Shown: piece by piece, positions 1-9,717 of the stretch
Layout of the letters: each line of letters opens with the position of its first letter
How positions within the stretch are numbered: position 1 is the stretch's first letter
Made by a program: the position numbers and the translations under genes
The notes under the pieces: model-generated
What the model was told of the DNA's origin: nothing
The model's database searches: none
Seen by the model: only the letters and a program-made list of their open reading frames with translations
From: Blattamonas nauphoetae
Taxonomy: Eukaryota; Preaxostyla; Oxymonadida
Length of the DNA: 64,000 nt
Assembly: GCA_033064195.1 (NCBI GenBank)
Contig: JARBJD010000253.1
Coordinates: 46,714-110,713 of the forward strand
Direction of reading: 5' to 3'

Positions 1-3000
1 GTGGGAAGGAGGAGACTGATTCTTTCGAGTTCCACAAGCTCTTCGAATTCGCGGTCTTCAATCACGATTCGGAAAAAGTCGCTGTACGATCCACCTCCAA
101 ATCCTAAAGTGGTGGCGATGTCGATTGGAGCGAGGACCGACTTCTCGATGAAGATATCTGTGCCGTTCAGAGCTTTGTTATTCTCAAACCGAGCGTGGTT
201 GATCAGTGTGTTGTTGAACCGGATCGCGCTTGCTGATGTCGGGCTCCCCTTCAAATAGAGTGCCCCGCCCTTCCCCATCGGATCGTCCACCGTCCCATCA
301 TCGCCGATCGCGACGTTGTTCGAGAACGACTCTGTGAACGCCGACGACTCGGGATGGATGACAACCAGGAAGGAGTCTGCCTCGAAGTTCATGTACAGTG
401 CACCGCCGTAGCGGGCGACGCAGTTTTGGCAGATTGAGCGGTCGAAGGTGACGTTCCCCTTCAGAGTGTTGAGGACGCTTCCGTTGACGTCTGACCGAAC
501 GCGGTTGAAGTTGCTCGTGATGAGAGTGGATGCTTTGCCATTTGCTTCGAACATCGAATGTCCGACGAAGTCCACACCACGTTCGCCATAAAGCGAGACG
601 TACCAACAGTCAATATAGCCATGCTCACACGAGATGAGAGGAGCTCGTTGTTCAGTCACGTTGAAGAATAATGTCACAGCGTAAAATTGCATGGGTCCTG
701 TCTCATCCGTCACGACGAAAGGGGCAGCTGTGAGGGTTTGGTTGAGGTGGAGCTGGAGAGAGTACAGTCTCATTGTTCCTGCGTTTTGACATTCGATGAG
801 TGTCCTGTCGAAATATTGTGGGACGAGCTTTGGATATCCAACCTGCCAACTATGCTTGCAAACAACACACGGATCGATGAGGATGAACTGAGACGTGGTG
901 ATCTTGAACATCACAGCATCTGACCCTTCAACGAGAGATTCAAGTGATGCATTGAATCCTTTGAACTGATTAATGGGCAGACCATATTCAAATCGAGCTC
1001 CAACTGGTTGGCGGACAGAATATTCGTAGAAGTGGACACTTGGATGGACGACACTGAGTGATTCTTGTCCATTGTGGTAGTGTGGCATTTCGCTCATTGA
1101 TCGGACAGTATTGAGAACACTACACGTTCCTGAGACGTAATCAAGGTAGACAAAGTCATTTCCCATTACTTCGAGGTCGGCAGTAACTTTAGTACCGTCC
1201 GGATTGCTATTCCCGAAGTTGTCAGCGAAGATAATGCTGTTGTAGTTCAGATACGTCGTCGCCGTTCCAGGTGAGGAGTGACTGAATGCACCAGCATTTC
1301 CTGTTGAGTAGCATTCAGCGACGTCAGTGTACGTGATATTCACACTACCAGATGTGAATGAATCCATGCAACTTCCGCCTGTTCCGCTCAGACGAGTGAT
1401 TTGCATCAGCCACGACATGGACATGCAGATTGATGCCGACCCAGTCACAGAGATCATCGCATCTTTGGTGAGACTGATGGTATCGAAGATGGAGACGTTG
1501 ACGTAAGTGAGTCCTTCTGACAGGTCGAACAGAGGGACGACGTGATTTGTGAGTTTCTCGATACGAACAAGTGAAATACGCAGGTTGGCAGTAGGATCAT
1601 TGACAGTGAAGAGTGAAACAGCTGCAGACGATGGCTTTAAGACCATAGCTCGAACAGATAAGTTCCCGCTCGTGCCGACAATGTACCCATCGATTGTCAG
1701 ACGAGTGGACGACGGAGAGTGTGACACATGCCCTTTCCCAGCGAGATCGACAGAGTTGTTGAAGGTGCGTGTGATGTCTGCGAAGTCACCGTACCCGATG
1801 TTCACGAGGTTGAGAGAAGTCTTGGCTGTAGAATCAGGATCGTGAATTTTGGCGAAGATTGTGGTGAAAGTCCCACATGGTTTCTCCGAGGAGCAGACTG
1901 GTTGGAATGGAAGTGATGGAGGGACAATTGCTGGTGGTGTTGGATCAGAAGGTGTTGTAAACGACAAACCATTGGGGAATGTGATAGTGTATTGATTGTC
2001 ATCGCAGGTGATCGAATCGATGGAGTATTCAGTGGAGAACTCAAAAGTGGATGAGGTTTCGTGAAGTGTGGATGTTGTGTGAGAATCACCAACAGTGAAG
2101 ACGATGGATTCAGTACTGTTGAGCACCACAGTGAGTTCAGTCCCGATGGGAAGGTTCAGTCCATTGAGAGTCACACGGAGAGAGGTCAAGGTGTCTCCGA
2201 TTGCACAGGAGACAGAGTGCACAGTGGGATCGGTTGATGGGACAGTGAAACAGAGATCATCAGAGAGAATTGAATGCTCAGTGATTGTCGTGTCTGGACT
2301 GAAGTTTTGGATGATGTAAGTTTGGTTCCAGTTCAGCACCTGTCGTTTGGGTGGCGTTGGAGCAGGTGTTGTAAACGACAAACCATTGGGGAATGTTATA
2401 GTGTATTGAGGGTCATCGCAAGTGATTGTATCGATGGAGTATTCAGTGGAGAACTCAAAATTAGGTCTGGTTTCGTGATTTTTTGAAACTGTGTTACCAT
2501 CACCAACAGTGAAGACGATGGATTCAGTACTGTTGAGCTCCACAGTGAGTGCAGTCCCGATGGGAAGGTTCGTTCCGTGGAGAGTCACAAGGAGAGAGGT
2601 CAAGGTGTCTCCGAGTGTGCAAGACACAGAGTGCACAGTGGGATCGGTTGATGGAGCAGAAGATGTTGTAAACGACAAACCATTGGGGAATGTGATAGTG
2701 TATTGATTGTCATCGCAGGTGATCGAATCGATGGAGTATTCAGTGGAGAACTCAAATGTAGACGAGGTTTCGTGAAGTGTGGATGTTGTGTGAGAATCAC
2801 CAACAGTGAAGACGATGGATTCAGTACTGTTGAGCACCACAGTGAGTTCAGTCCCGATGGGAAGGTTCAGTCCATTGAGAGTCACACGGAGAGAGGTCAA
2901 GGTGTCTCCGATTGTGCAGGAGACAGAGTGCACAATCGGTGTCGGATCAACCTCCGTGATGGGGATGAGGATGCTTTCAATTTCCGTGGCAGAGGTAGCC

Positions 3001-5354
3001 TCCGCAGTGTATGTTCTGGTGTCAACTTCCGTGACCAGCTCAAATGTGTAGAGGGCCCCGACTGTGAGATTCTGACCGTGGATGATCACTTTCAGCTCGT
3101 CGTCTGCGTTCAAAGCGGCTGTGGCCGAGAAGACCCTTGCTGGTCCGAGAGGGACAGTGAAAGAAATACCGTTCTGATTGCTGAGTTGGTATTCGTTGTG
3201 AGAGACGTTGGCAAGGTATGTTTGGCCATACTTTGCTTCTGTATTCGGAAACAGCTCGCAAGTTCCTTCGTCTGTTTCTGTGATGGAAGCTCCATTCAGA
3301 ACGACTTGTGTGGTGACGACATCAGCAAATGTGATTGTGTATTGTCCCGTGATGGGCAGTCCTGTTCCCGTCACCTTCAACACCAGACCTGTTCCATCTG
3401 CATTGAGATCCGCCACAATCCCAGTGATTGCAGGAAGATCATCAGTCCCAGTCAGCGTGAGGAACATGTCGTATCCTGCTTTCCTTCCTGTGGGCTGACT
3501 TGGGAGATAAGCATCCATGTTCTGTGGAGCCCCGTTGTGCAGCACACTTTCGAAGTACCCAATGCGTGGGTCGCTTGAACTCGACGAGCACCCGATCATC
3601 TGCGTCTCAAACAGCATTCCCACGGTGGCGGACGTGACGTGGATATCTGCTCCGCGATGTTTGGCTTTCTGCCCTCCCACCATTTCATTGGCTTCGTTAT
3701 CGAAGAAGTGGCAGTCTTCAAAGTACACCATCTTTGGGTACGAAAAACGGATGGCGCCTCCTCTCGTCTGCGCAACGTTGTCTCGGAACGTGCAGCGATG
3801 GAAGATGTTGTAAGCGTTGGCCGTTCTCATAGCTCCGCCCATCGCAGGAGAGTAGCAGTCGACGAAGGAGCAGTCGAAGAAGTGGGTGACTGAATAATCC
3901 ATCGACAGTGTTCCTCCGTCACTGCTGCCTGACTGTCGCTCAAAATGGCAATTCACAAGTTGAGTGTAAGCGATGGAGTTTGGGTTGCTCATCAGTGTCA
4001 TCCCAGAATAGTACGGCGACGGAGCGGTGAACGAGCTGTCTGAGAACGTTGTCAGAAAGGAGCGGCTCGGAGTAAACTGAGAGTTACCTGATCGTGTGTT
4101 GGATTGCTTGAAATAAACACTTGTACAGCGACTCACAGTGAATGTAGGAAAGAGGGTTGGTTCGGCTTCTAAGAACACAGGTCTCATCCAACCATTTCCA
4201 AGTTCAGTGTAAAATTCGCATGATGTGAATGAGACAGACCCAAAAACACGTTGGAGGTAGATGATGAGCACTGCCGTAGGATAGTTGATCGATGTGATTT
4301 TACACGAGTCGAATCTGTAAATAAGAGCATTTAGGTTTGTTCGAATCAAATCATTGGTTGTTTTGATGTTGATTTCGTCATTATATATTTGGGTTTCTGT
4401 CGGGATGGAAGGTTCTGGGTCGTCGTTTGGAGAGTTGAAGATTGTGGAATTAAGGCAATTCAAGACACTGAGATCAGACAGAACTGGAGTGATAGTGCCA
4501 TAAAGTCCGTTTGGCACCTCGGCAAGTTCCGACGAGATAATATTCTGTTTGAGTGTGTTGATCCGATAATTTGTGATTTTGGGAGAGACAGAGGTCATAT
4601 TAACAAATTTCGATGAATGGATCTGGCTTGAAATAACCCCAAATTGGTGGGTGTTGTTGGTGGTCCAGGCAAATCCTGTATTTGTGCTGAGTCTGTGTGA
4701 AGCGAGTGAGATGCCTGAGAGAACGACCGAAACGTGAGGAGGAGATGACATAGAACTATCAATTTCCGAAAGAGCTCCAAGAATGTTTGATGGGCTCGAA
4801 AATGAACAATCAGCTAGAACAAGAGTGGACTCAGGATGAGTGGAGCGTTCGGAGTGACAAGGAACAAAAAATGGTGATGACGAATCATCAACGAAAAATG
4901 AAGACGAGGAAATAGAGACAGCGGAACCATCAATTGTAGCACATCGGTGTTGAGAGTGCGCTGTCGAGGAATGAATTTGATGGGAATTGGGATTTTCTAA
5001 CGGAGATGCCGGTGAAAGACAGATCGTGACACTAGTTAAAGAAAAAGTCGAGTTTGTCACAAGAAATAATGAACTAGAAAAAGTATTCGTAAGGTTTGGT
5101 TCGAGGTGTTCAGGAGTGAGAACTGTCCTGTTGCACCCAGTTAATGCTGAAGATTGGGAGTCGATGCCAATATTCCAACAAGTATATTGCGTGTTGTCGA
5201 GAAGAACAGCACCGAAGCCCGATTTTGTTTTGATCAGTGATGACAAGGTTGGATTGGATGAGAATTTGTAGTTCAAGTTAATCCTTCTAGAAAAAGGTTG
5301 CTCAGAAGAAAGACATGTGAAAAGGACAGTTAGAAAGATCGTGAGTGTATTCAT
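1..5354 (-). CDS. Giant secreted beta-helix protein with tandem Ig/IPT-like repeats (3' end outside window)
   Basis: The minus strand is open without a stop from an ATG at 5354 to the left edge, about 1784 codons. The N-terminus MNTLTIFLTVLFTCLSS is a typical signal peptide. Residues about 250-620 and the stretch nearest the left edge are rich in Ser/Thr/Asn/Gly/Cys rungs (NCHF..., SFVDC..., GGALYMNF) typical of right-handed parallel beta-helix (pectin-lyase-like) proteins. The middle (about residues 640-1135) instead has beta-sandwich-like segments, including three near-identical units of roughly 95 residues. No intron is needed. It is probably exported to the cell surface; a C-terminal anchor like those of the other beta-helix genes here cannot be seen. 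The exact role is unknown. The start is chosen because the signal peptide begins there and the neighbouring plus-strand gene starts only 6-39 bp away. Confidence 0.85.
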   Translation of the reverse strand, partial: MNTLTIFLTVLFTCLSSEQPFSRRINLNYKFSSNPTLSSLIKTKSGFGAVLLDNTQYTCWNIGIDSQSSALTGCNRTVLTPEHLEPNLTNTFSSSLFLVTNSTFSLTSVTICLSPASPLENPNSHQIHSSTAHSQHRCATIDGSAVSISSSSFFVDDSSSPFFVPCHSERSTHPESTLVLADCSFSSPSNILGALSEIDSSMSSPPHVSVVLSGISLASHRLSTNTGFAWTTNNTHQFGVISSQIHSSKFVNMTSVSPKITNYRINTLKQNIISSELAEVPNGLYGTITPVLSDLSVLNCLNSTIFNSPNDDPEPSIPTETQIYNDEINIKTTNDLIRTNLNALIYRFDSCKITSINYPTAVLIIYLQRVFGSVSFTSCEFYTELGNGWMRPVFLEAEPTLFPTFTVSRCTSVYFKQSNTRSGNSQFTPSRSFLTTFSDSSFTAPSPYYSGMTLMSNPNSIAYTQLVNCHFERQSGSSDGGTLSMDYSVTHFFDCSFVDCYSPAMGGAMRTANAYNIFHRCTFRDNVAQTRGGAIRFSYPKMVYFEDCHFFDNEANEMVGGQKAKHRGADIHVTSATVGMLFETQMIGCSSSSSDPRIGYFESVLHNGAPQNMDAYLPSQPTGRKAGYDMFLTLTGTDDLPAITGIVADLNADGTGLVLKVTGTGLPITGQYTITFADVVTTQVVLNGASITETDEGTCELFPNTEAKYGQTYLANVSHNEYQLSNQNGISFTVPLGPARVFSATAALNADDELKVIIHGQNLTVGALYTFELVTEVDTRTYTAEATSATEIESILIPITEVDPTPIVHSVSCTIGDTLTSLRVTLNGLNLPIGTELTVVLNSTESIVFTVGDSHTTSTLHETSSTFEFSTEYSIDSITCDDNQYTITFPNGLSFTTSSAPSTDPTVHSVSCTLGDTLTSLLVTLHGTNLPIGTALTVELNSTESIVFTVGDGNTVSKNHETRPNFEFSTEYSIDTITCDDPQYTITFPNGLSFTTPAPTPPKRQVLNWNQTYIIQNFSPDTTITEHSILSDDLCFTVPSTDPTVHSVSCAIGDTLTSLRVTLNGLNLPIGTELTVVLNSTESIVFTVGDSHTTSTLHETSSTFEFSTEYSIDSITCDDNQYTITFPNGLSFTTPSDPTPPAIVPPSLPFQPVCSSEKPCGTFTTIFAKIHDPDSTAKTSLNLVNIGYGDFADITRTFNNSVDLAGKGHVSHSPSSTRLTIDGYIVGTSGNLSVRAMVLKPSSAAVSLFTVNDPTANLRISLVRIEKLTNHVVPLFDLSEGLTYVNVSIFDTISLTKDAMISVTGSASICMSMSWLMQITRLSGTGGSCMDSFTSGSVNITYTDVAECYSTGNAGAFSHSSPGTATTYLNYNSIIFADNFGNSNPDGTKVTADLEVMGNDFVYLDYVSGTCSVLNTVRSMSEMPHYHNGQESLSVVHPSVHFYEYSVRQPVGARFEYGLPINQFKGFNASLESLVEGSDAVMFKITTSQFILIDPCVVCKHSWQVGYPKLVPQYFDRTLIECQNAGTMRLYSLQLHLNQTLTAAPFVVTDETGPMQFYAVTLFFNVTEQRAPLISCEHGYIDCWYVSLYGERGVDFVGHSMFEANGKASTLITSNFNRVRSDVNGSVLNTLKGNVTFDRSICQNCVARYGGALYMNFEADSFLVVIHPESSAFTESFSNNVAIGDDGTVDDPMGKGGALYLKGSPTSASAIRFNNTLINHARFENNKALNGTDIFIEKSVLAPIDIATTLGFGGGSYSDFFRIVIEDREFEELVELERISLLLP
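1948..2945 (-). repeat. Three tandem coding repeats inside the beta-helix gene
   Basis: Three units of about 280-290 bp lie at roughly 2945-2660, 2655-2366 and 2237-1948. They encode near-identical modules beginning TVHSVSCTIGDTLTSL and ending TITFPNGLSFTT. Units 1 and 3 are almost identical in DNA; unit 2 differs more. A 130-bp spacer coding a Trp/Asn-containing linker separates units 2 and 3. The fold looks like a small all-beta (Ig or IPT/TIG-like) domain; this is inferred from strand-like hydrophobic alternation only. Confidence 0.8.
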
Positions 5355-5393
5355 TGACACATGAGATCCCCATTTTTTTTCTGTCATCATCTG
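5355..5393. promoter_or_regulatory. Very short head-to-head intergenic region
   Basis: The minus-strand beta-helix gene starts at 5354. The plus-strand DENN gene starts at 5361 or, more likely, at the in-frame ATG at 5394. Only 6-39 bp lie between the two starts, so promoter elements must overlap or lie inside the neighbouring coding sequence. No clear TATA or Inr motif was recognised. Confidence 0.35.
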
Positions 5394-8300
5394 ATGACAG
5401 AGTCCCAAAGACTCGCACACTATTATGCAGTCTGCGGGCTAGACTTCGAATTCCCTTCTCTTCTTTCACAAAAACGAGTCATTTCATCATTCAATGACTA
5501 CGCCTTCTCTCCGACTGTCCTCGAGCGCTTCCCTCATTTCAACTTCAGTGACCTCCCCTTCCCAACAAATCCTGGAATAGTATGAACCATTTCTTGATCA
5601 TTGTATCCCCATTTCTCTTTTTCCAGTTTTGTTTCCCATCTGGTATTCGACTCTCCACATCATCCAATGAGCCGCTGTTCTTTTCCAACACTCTCACAGA
5701 CATAGATGGGAATCGAGCTTACCTCTTTTGTCTTCAGATTTCTCGACCTGTCACTGTTACACAACTTCAGGCCCTCCAGCCTCTCCTTAAACATCCACTC
5801 CCATCAAACTCGACTTTCTACCTCCCAACAGCACTCATACTCATGACAAAATTCCCGCTTTACAACTTTTTTCATGCTTATATGGAAGAGTTGTATTCAT
5901 TTGTTATCGCTCAATCCACTATTTCGTCCTCCGCCAATGACATGAAAACTCGCAAGCTGGATCCATCGCTTATCCTCTTTTCACACATCAAAAATATCAT
6001 CTTTGAGTGCCCAGGACCGAGACAAGGGATATCCAGCCTGCGTGTTGCAGTAGGAGAGAAAGTCTTGCATTGCTTCGTTCCAGGACCAAATGACCTTCCA
6101 CTTCTTGACTTCGATCTCTCTCTCCTCTTCTACTGTCTCTCTCCTGCCAACATTCTCACAACACTGAGGGGAATTTTATTCGAGAGACATATTTTATTCG
6201 TGTCCTCCAGAGTGGGACTTCTCGGAATCATTCCGCATCTCTTTCTTTCCCTCCTGCACCCTTTTGAATGGCCACATACCTTTATCCCGATCCTTCCATC
6301 CACATTAATCACAGTTGTGGAAGCACCAACTCCATTCATTGTCGGTATCGACAGATCCATTGTCGTCGAGGCCACAATCTCTCCGGCAGTCATCGTTGTC
6401 GATTTAGACACCAATTCTGTCGAACTTCCACGAGAAGATGAATGGGGTCTTGATTTAGTCCCTGAAATCCCAAAACATTGGCGCGAGAAGCTCCTGCGAC
6501 TGGTTTCATCGGAGGGAGCATTGTTCTCACCACTCCATCCTGCAATCAAAGATTTGACGAAAATAGACACCACAAGAAGCAAGAAACTTCAAACTGGAAA
6601 ACGCAAAATTAGTCTCTGGGATTACATTTCGCGTTCGCCACCTTTCTCAAAAAGCTTCACTTCTCTCAAGTCCCCCTTCATCCATCCCTTCCCAGACTCA
6701 AATTCTGTCGTCCCATTCTCGCTATTCTACTCTTCATTATCTCATCTCTACTTAAAACCATCTCCTCATTCCCTTTCCACCGCTCTTCTTCCCTTCGGCT
6801 TCCTGGCCAAGAAAAGAGTGATCCTCCCCCTCACACACGCCATCCAAGGCCGAACAGCCTCAGCCCAGAATTCTCGTCGAGTTGTCTCGCAACCTGCCAT
6901 CTCCACACCTCAGCAACTTCTCCCTCCTCCGTCTTATCATGCCAACGACAATTCCACCAAAGCACAGTCCGCTCCACTCCCAAAATTGTTCTTCAATTCT
7001 GGTTTCGAAGATTATGCCAACTCTCCTGGTGCCGAACAGCTGTCAACTGTCTTCCATTCATCGTGTACACCTCCATCTCCTTCAATCACCCCTCCTGACT
7101 CATCGTTCCACACTGTCGAAATCAGACTCGCCTTTCTGAACATGTTTGTGTCAGTGCTCTCCTCTCTCCCATCACACATCAACCCCTTCCAGCCAGTCCC
7201 TGGAACGGAGGTTAACACAGCAGATGGCTCACTGTTCTTCAAGGGCACTGAAATGCTCGACGGAATGACGAAGAAAGGGGGACAAGGAACTGAACACATC
7301 GAAATCAAGCATTTTGTGGAAGGATTGATACAGACACAGCTCTTCTCGTTGTTTGTCGAAGGATGGGCAGCTGGGCGATCACGTCAGTATCTGCCGTCGG
7401 AACTGGCGAAGTTCGAAGGAAGAGTGAAAAACCTGCTGACTCGCATTGAATTGGTGAAAGATGAACACCTCCTTCTCGACGATTCCATCCGAGCAAAGAA
7501 GAATCGACGATTATTCAAGACGAAGACGAACAACACCCAATTCTTGGATTTGGTTGAGTTCAGCGTTGGCTGTTGTTTTGTCTGCCCTCCTCCATTGTTG
7601 AGTGGCAGTGGACTTGTCGATTTCACTGACCTTGATCTGGGTGAAGACTTGACCTCAGAGTCTAATCCAAATAAGGAGGAGACTGCCTTCACTCGTGCTC
7701 AAAAGCTTCTGAGCGGGGTGTTCGTGTCATCTGAGTCTCTCTCGACATCACAGAATGATGCGTGCCTGCCACCACTTCCGCCTTCGTCCACTCTCTTCAC
7801 ATATTCACCAATCTTGCTCCCTTCCCTCTTCAACAAGAAAGGGCTGGTTTATTCAGGAACGAACGAGAATGGACGGATGACACTCCACTTCCGACTCGCT
7901 CTTCCAACATTTTTCTCGTCTTCTCCTTCCTCCTCTGCATTCTCCCAATCATTCCCTCAATACGACTCGCTTTCCAATCCCACAGATGTTGGGTTGTGGC
8001 AAAAGCGGGTTTTGGAGGAGGCCCATCGAGAGATCAAAAGTGGGGCGAATCTGAGCGGATGTTTGGAGGGAGTGTTCGTCGAACTCCATCATGGAAAAGA
8101 TGTTGTCGCTGAGGATGAGAGAAGGAAGAAAGAGAAGAAGGACGCAGAGAAGAGACAAGCAGCACAGCCAGCACCATCTGTAAACACAAACCCTCCCACA
8201 TCACACCAGCCACAACAAGATTTCACTTCCTTCCTCCAACCACCAACCGCAGAACTTCAACAGTATGTGGAGGAACTTGTGAAACGCCACCCACTTCCAG

Positions 8301-9612
8301 TTCTCGCTGCATCTCAAGTGACGGTGAGCAAGACGTTCAGGATGCAGCAAGCGAGACGACACTTCTGGTCAACGAGAGAAGTGACGATTCGGTTGCAGGC
8401 ACAGCAAAGAATGAAGCAACAACGGAAATACTATCTTCAACTCCGATCATCAACGATCTTTGTCCAATCGATTGCCAGAATGAGGAAGCATCGACGAGCT
8501 TTCTTGAAAATGAGGTCAGCCGCCATCCAAATCCAGTCGATTGTGAGAATGTGGGAGGCCAGACAAGCGTACATCAAAACAAGAAATGGTGTGATCCTCA
8601 TCCAATCCATTTGGAGGATGAAGATGGCACGGAAGCAGTATCTGACTTTCAAAAACGGAATGGTTCGATTGGGTGCTGTTTGGAAAGCACTTCTTGTTCG
8701 TCGCGTGCTTGTCGGATGGTGGAAAGACTCAGAGTTCGAATCAATCGGACGAAGAATGGAGACAATGTGGGATGTCATGCGAGTCGGTGAAATTGAGCAG
8801 ATACAAATGGTGGGACAGGTCAAACAGGCAGTCGCTGTCATCACAGAGAAGAACGAGAAAAAGAAAGAAATCAAACAGGCTCAAGTGTTGGATTCTTCAC
8901 ACTCGTTCCAGTTCCTCTCGTCGTTCACAACACTTCTCTCTGCATCACCAATGTCTGTGACTGATTGGAGAGTGAATGGAGTCGAGGTGAGTCGTGTGGA
9001 GTGGAGGGGGACATTGAGACTCAATCGGATGCTACGAGAGGAGGTGGGAAGGTGGGAACAGCAGATCGGATGGTCGGTGGAGAACAACAAAGGTTCGTCA
9101 ACTACAACACTTCTTTTTTCTCATTTTTCATTTTCTCTCTTTCATCTGTGTCAACCCATTCTCTCCTCACTCTTCATTTCTCACCATTCTCTCTCTCAGT
9201 CTCTCACGTCCTCCCACAACCTCCTCCTCTCCCTCTTCTCTGCACTGTCTCCAAACGATATCGCCGCTCACTTCCACCAGCATCATCAACCGAATTGCGT
9301 GTACAAGCCGCCGAACCGCCCAATAAACAATTATTGGAGCGACTTCGAACAGAAAAAGTGTTGAAAGAGGTCGGCGACGAAAGAGAAAAGAGGAAGAAGA
9401 AGAATGAGGGAGAGAGGAAAAGGATTTTCGAGATGATCAGAAAAGATGAGAAAGCAAAGCAGGAAACCTTATTTTCACAATTTGGGTTTGGGGTGAAGGA
9501 GAAGAAGAAAAAGGAGCGGATGTGGAAGATTTTATTTGAAGGAGATGAATGGGGTCGCTTTGAGAAGAAGATGAACCATTATGAAGATATTCAGTCTTTA
9601 TTTCAACCTTGA
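5361..9612 (+). CDS. DENN-domain protein with C-terminal IQ motifs (3 exons)
   Basis: Exons are 5361-5579, 5627-9092 and 9200-9612, giving about 1365 aa. Start at 5394 (MTESQRLAHYY) is also possible and fits the uDENN start better. Intron 1 (47 nt, GTATGA...TTCCAG) joins PFPTNPGI to FCFPSGIRLS, exactly the conserved uDENN-cDENN junction. The core cDENN follows (LTDIDGNRAYLFCL; later ILFERHILFVSSR). DENN proteins are Rab guanine-nucleotide exchange factors in membrane trafficking. Residues about 975-1110 hold four or five IQ-like motifs (IQIQSIVRMWEARQAY, ILIQSIWRMKMARKQY) expected to bind calmodulin or EF-hand light chains. Intron 2 (107 nt) leads to a Lys/Glu-rich coiled tail. The middle (about 400-560) is low-complexity and poorly conserved. 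The DENN assignment is strong; the Rab partner is unknown. Confidence 0.88.
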
Positions 9613-9717
9613 TTCTCTGTTTTCTTCTTTTCTCACATCACTTCTTTCTTTTCAACCACGTTTTCTTCACCTTTTTAAGAGAGTTCGTTGGACACTGGAC
9701 TTTTCTGGGCCGGATCA

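Noticed and set aside
2703-3578. 291-codon plus-strand open frame
   Set aside because: It is a shadow of the minus-strand beta-helix gene, whose frame shows clear repeated domains.
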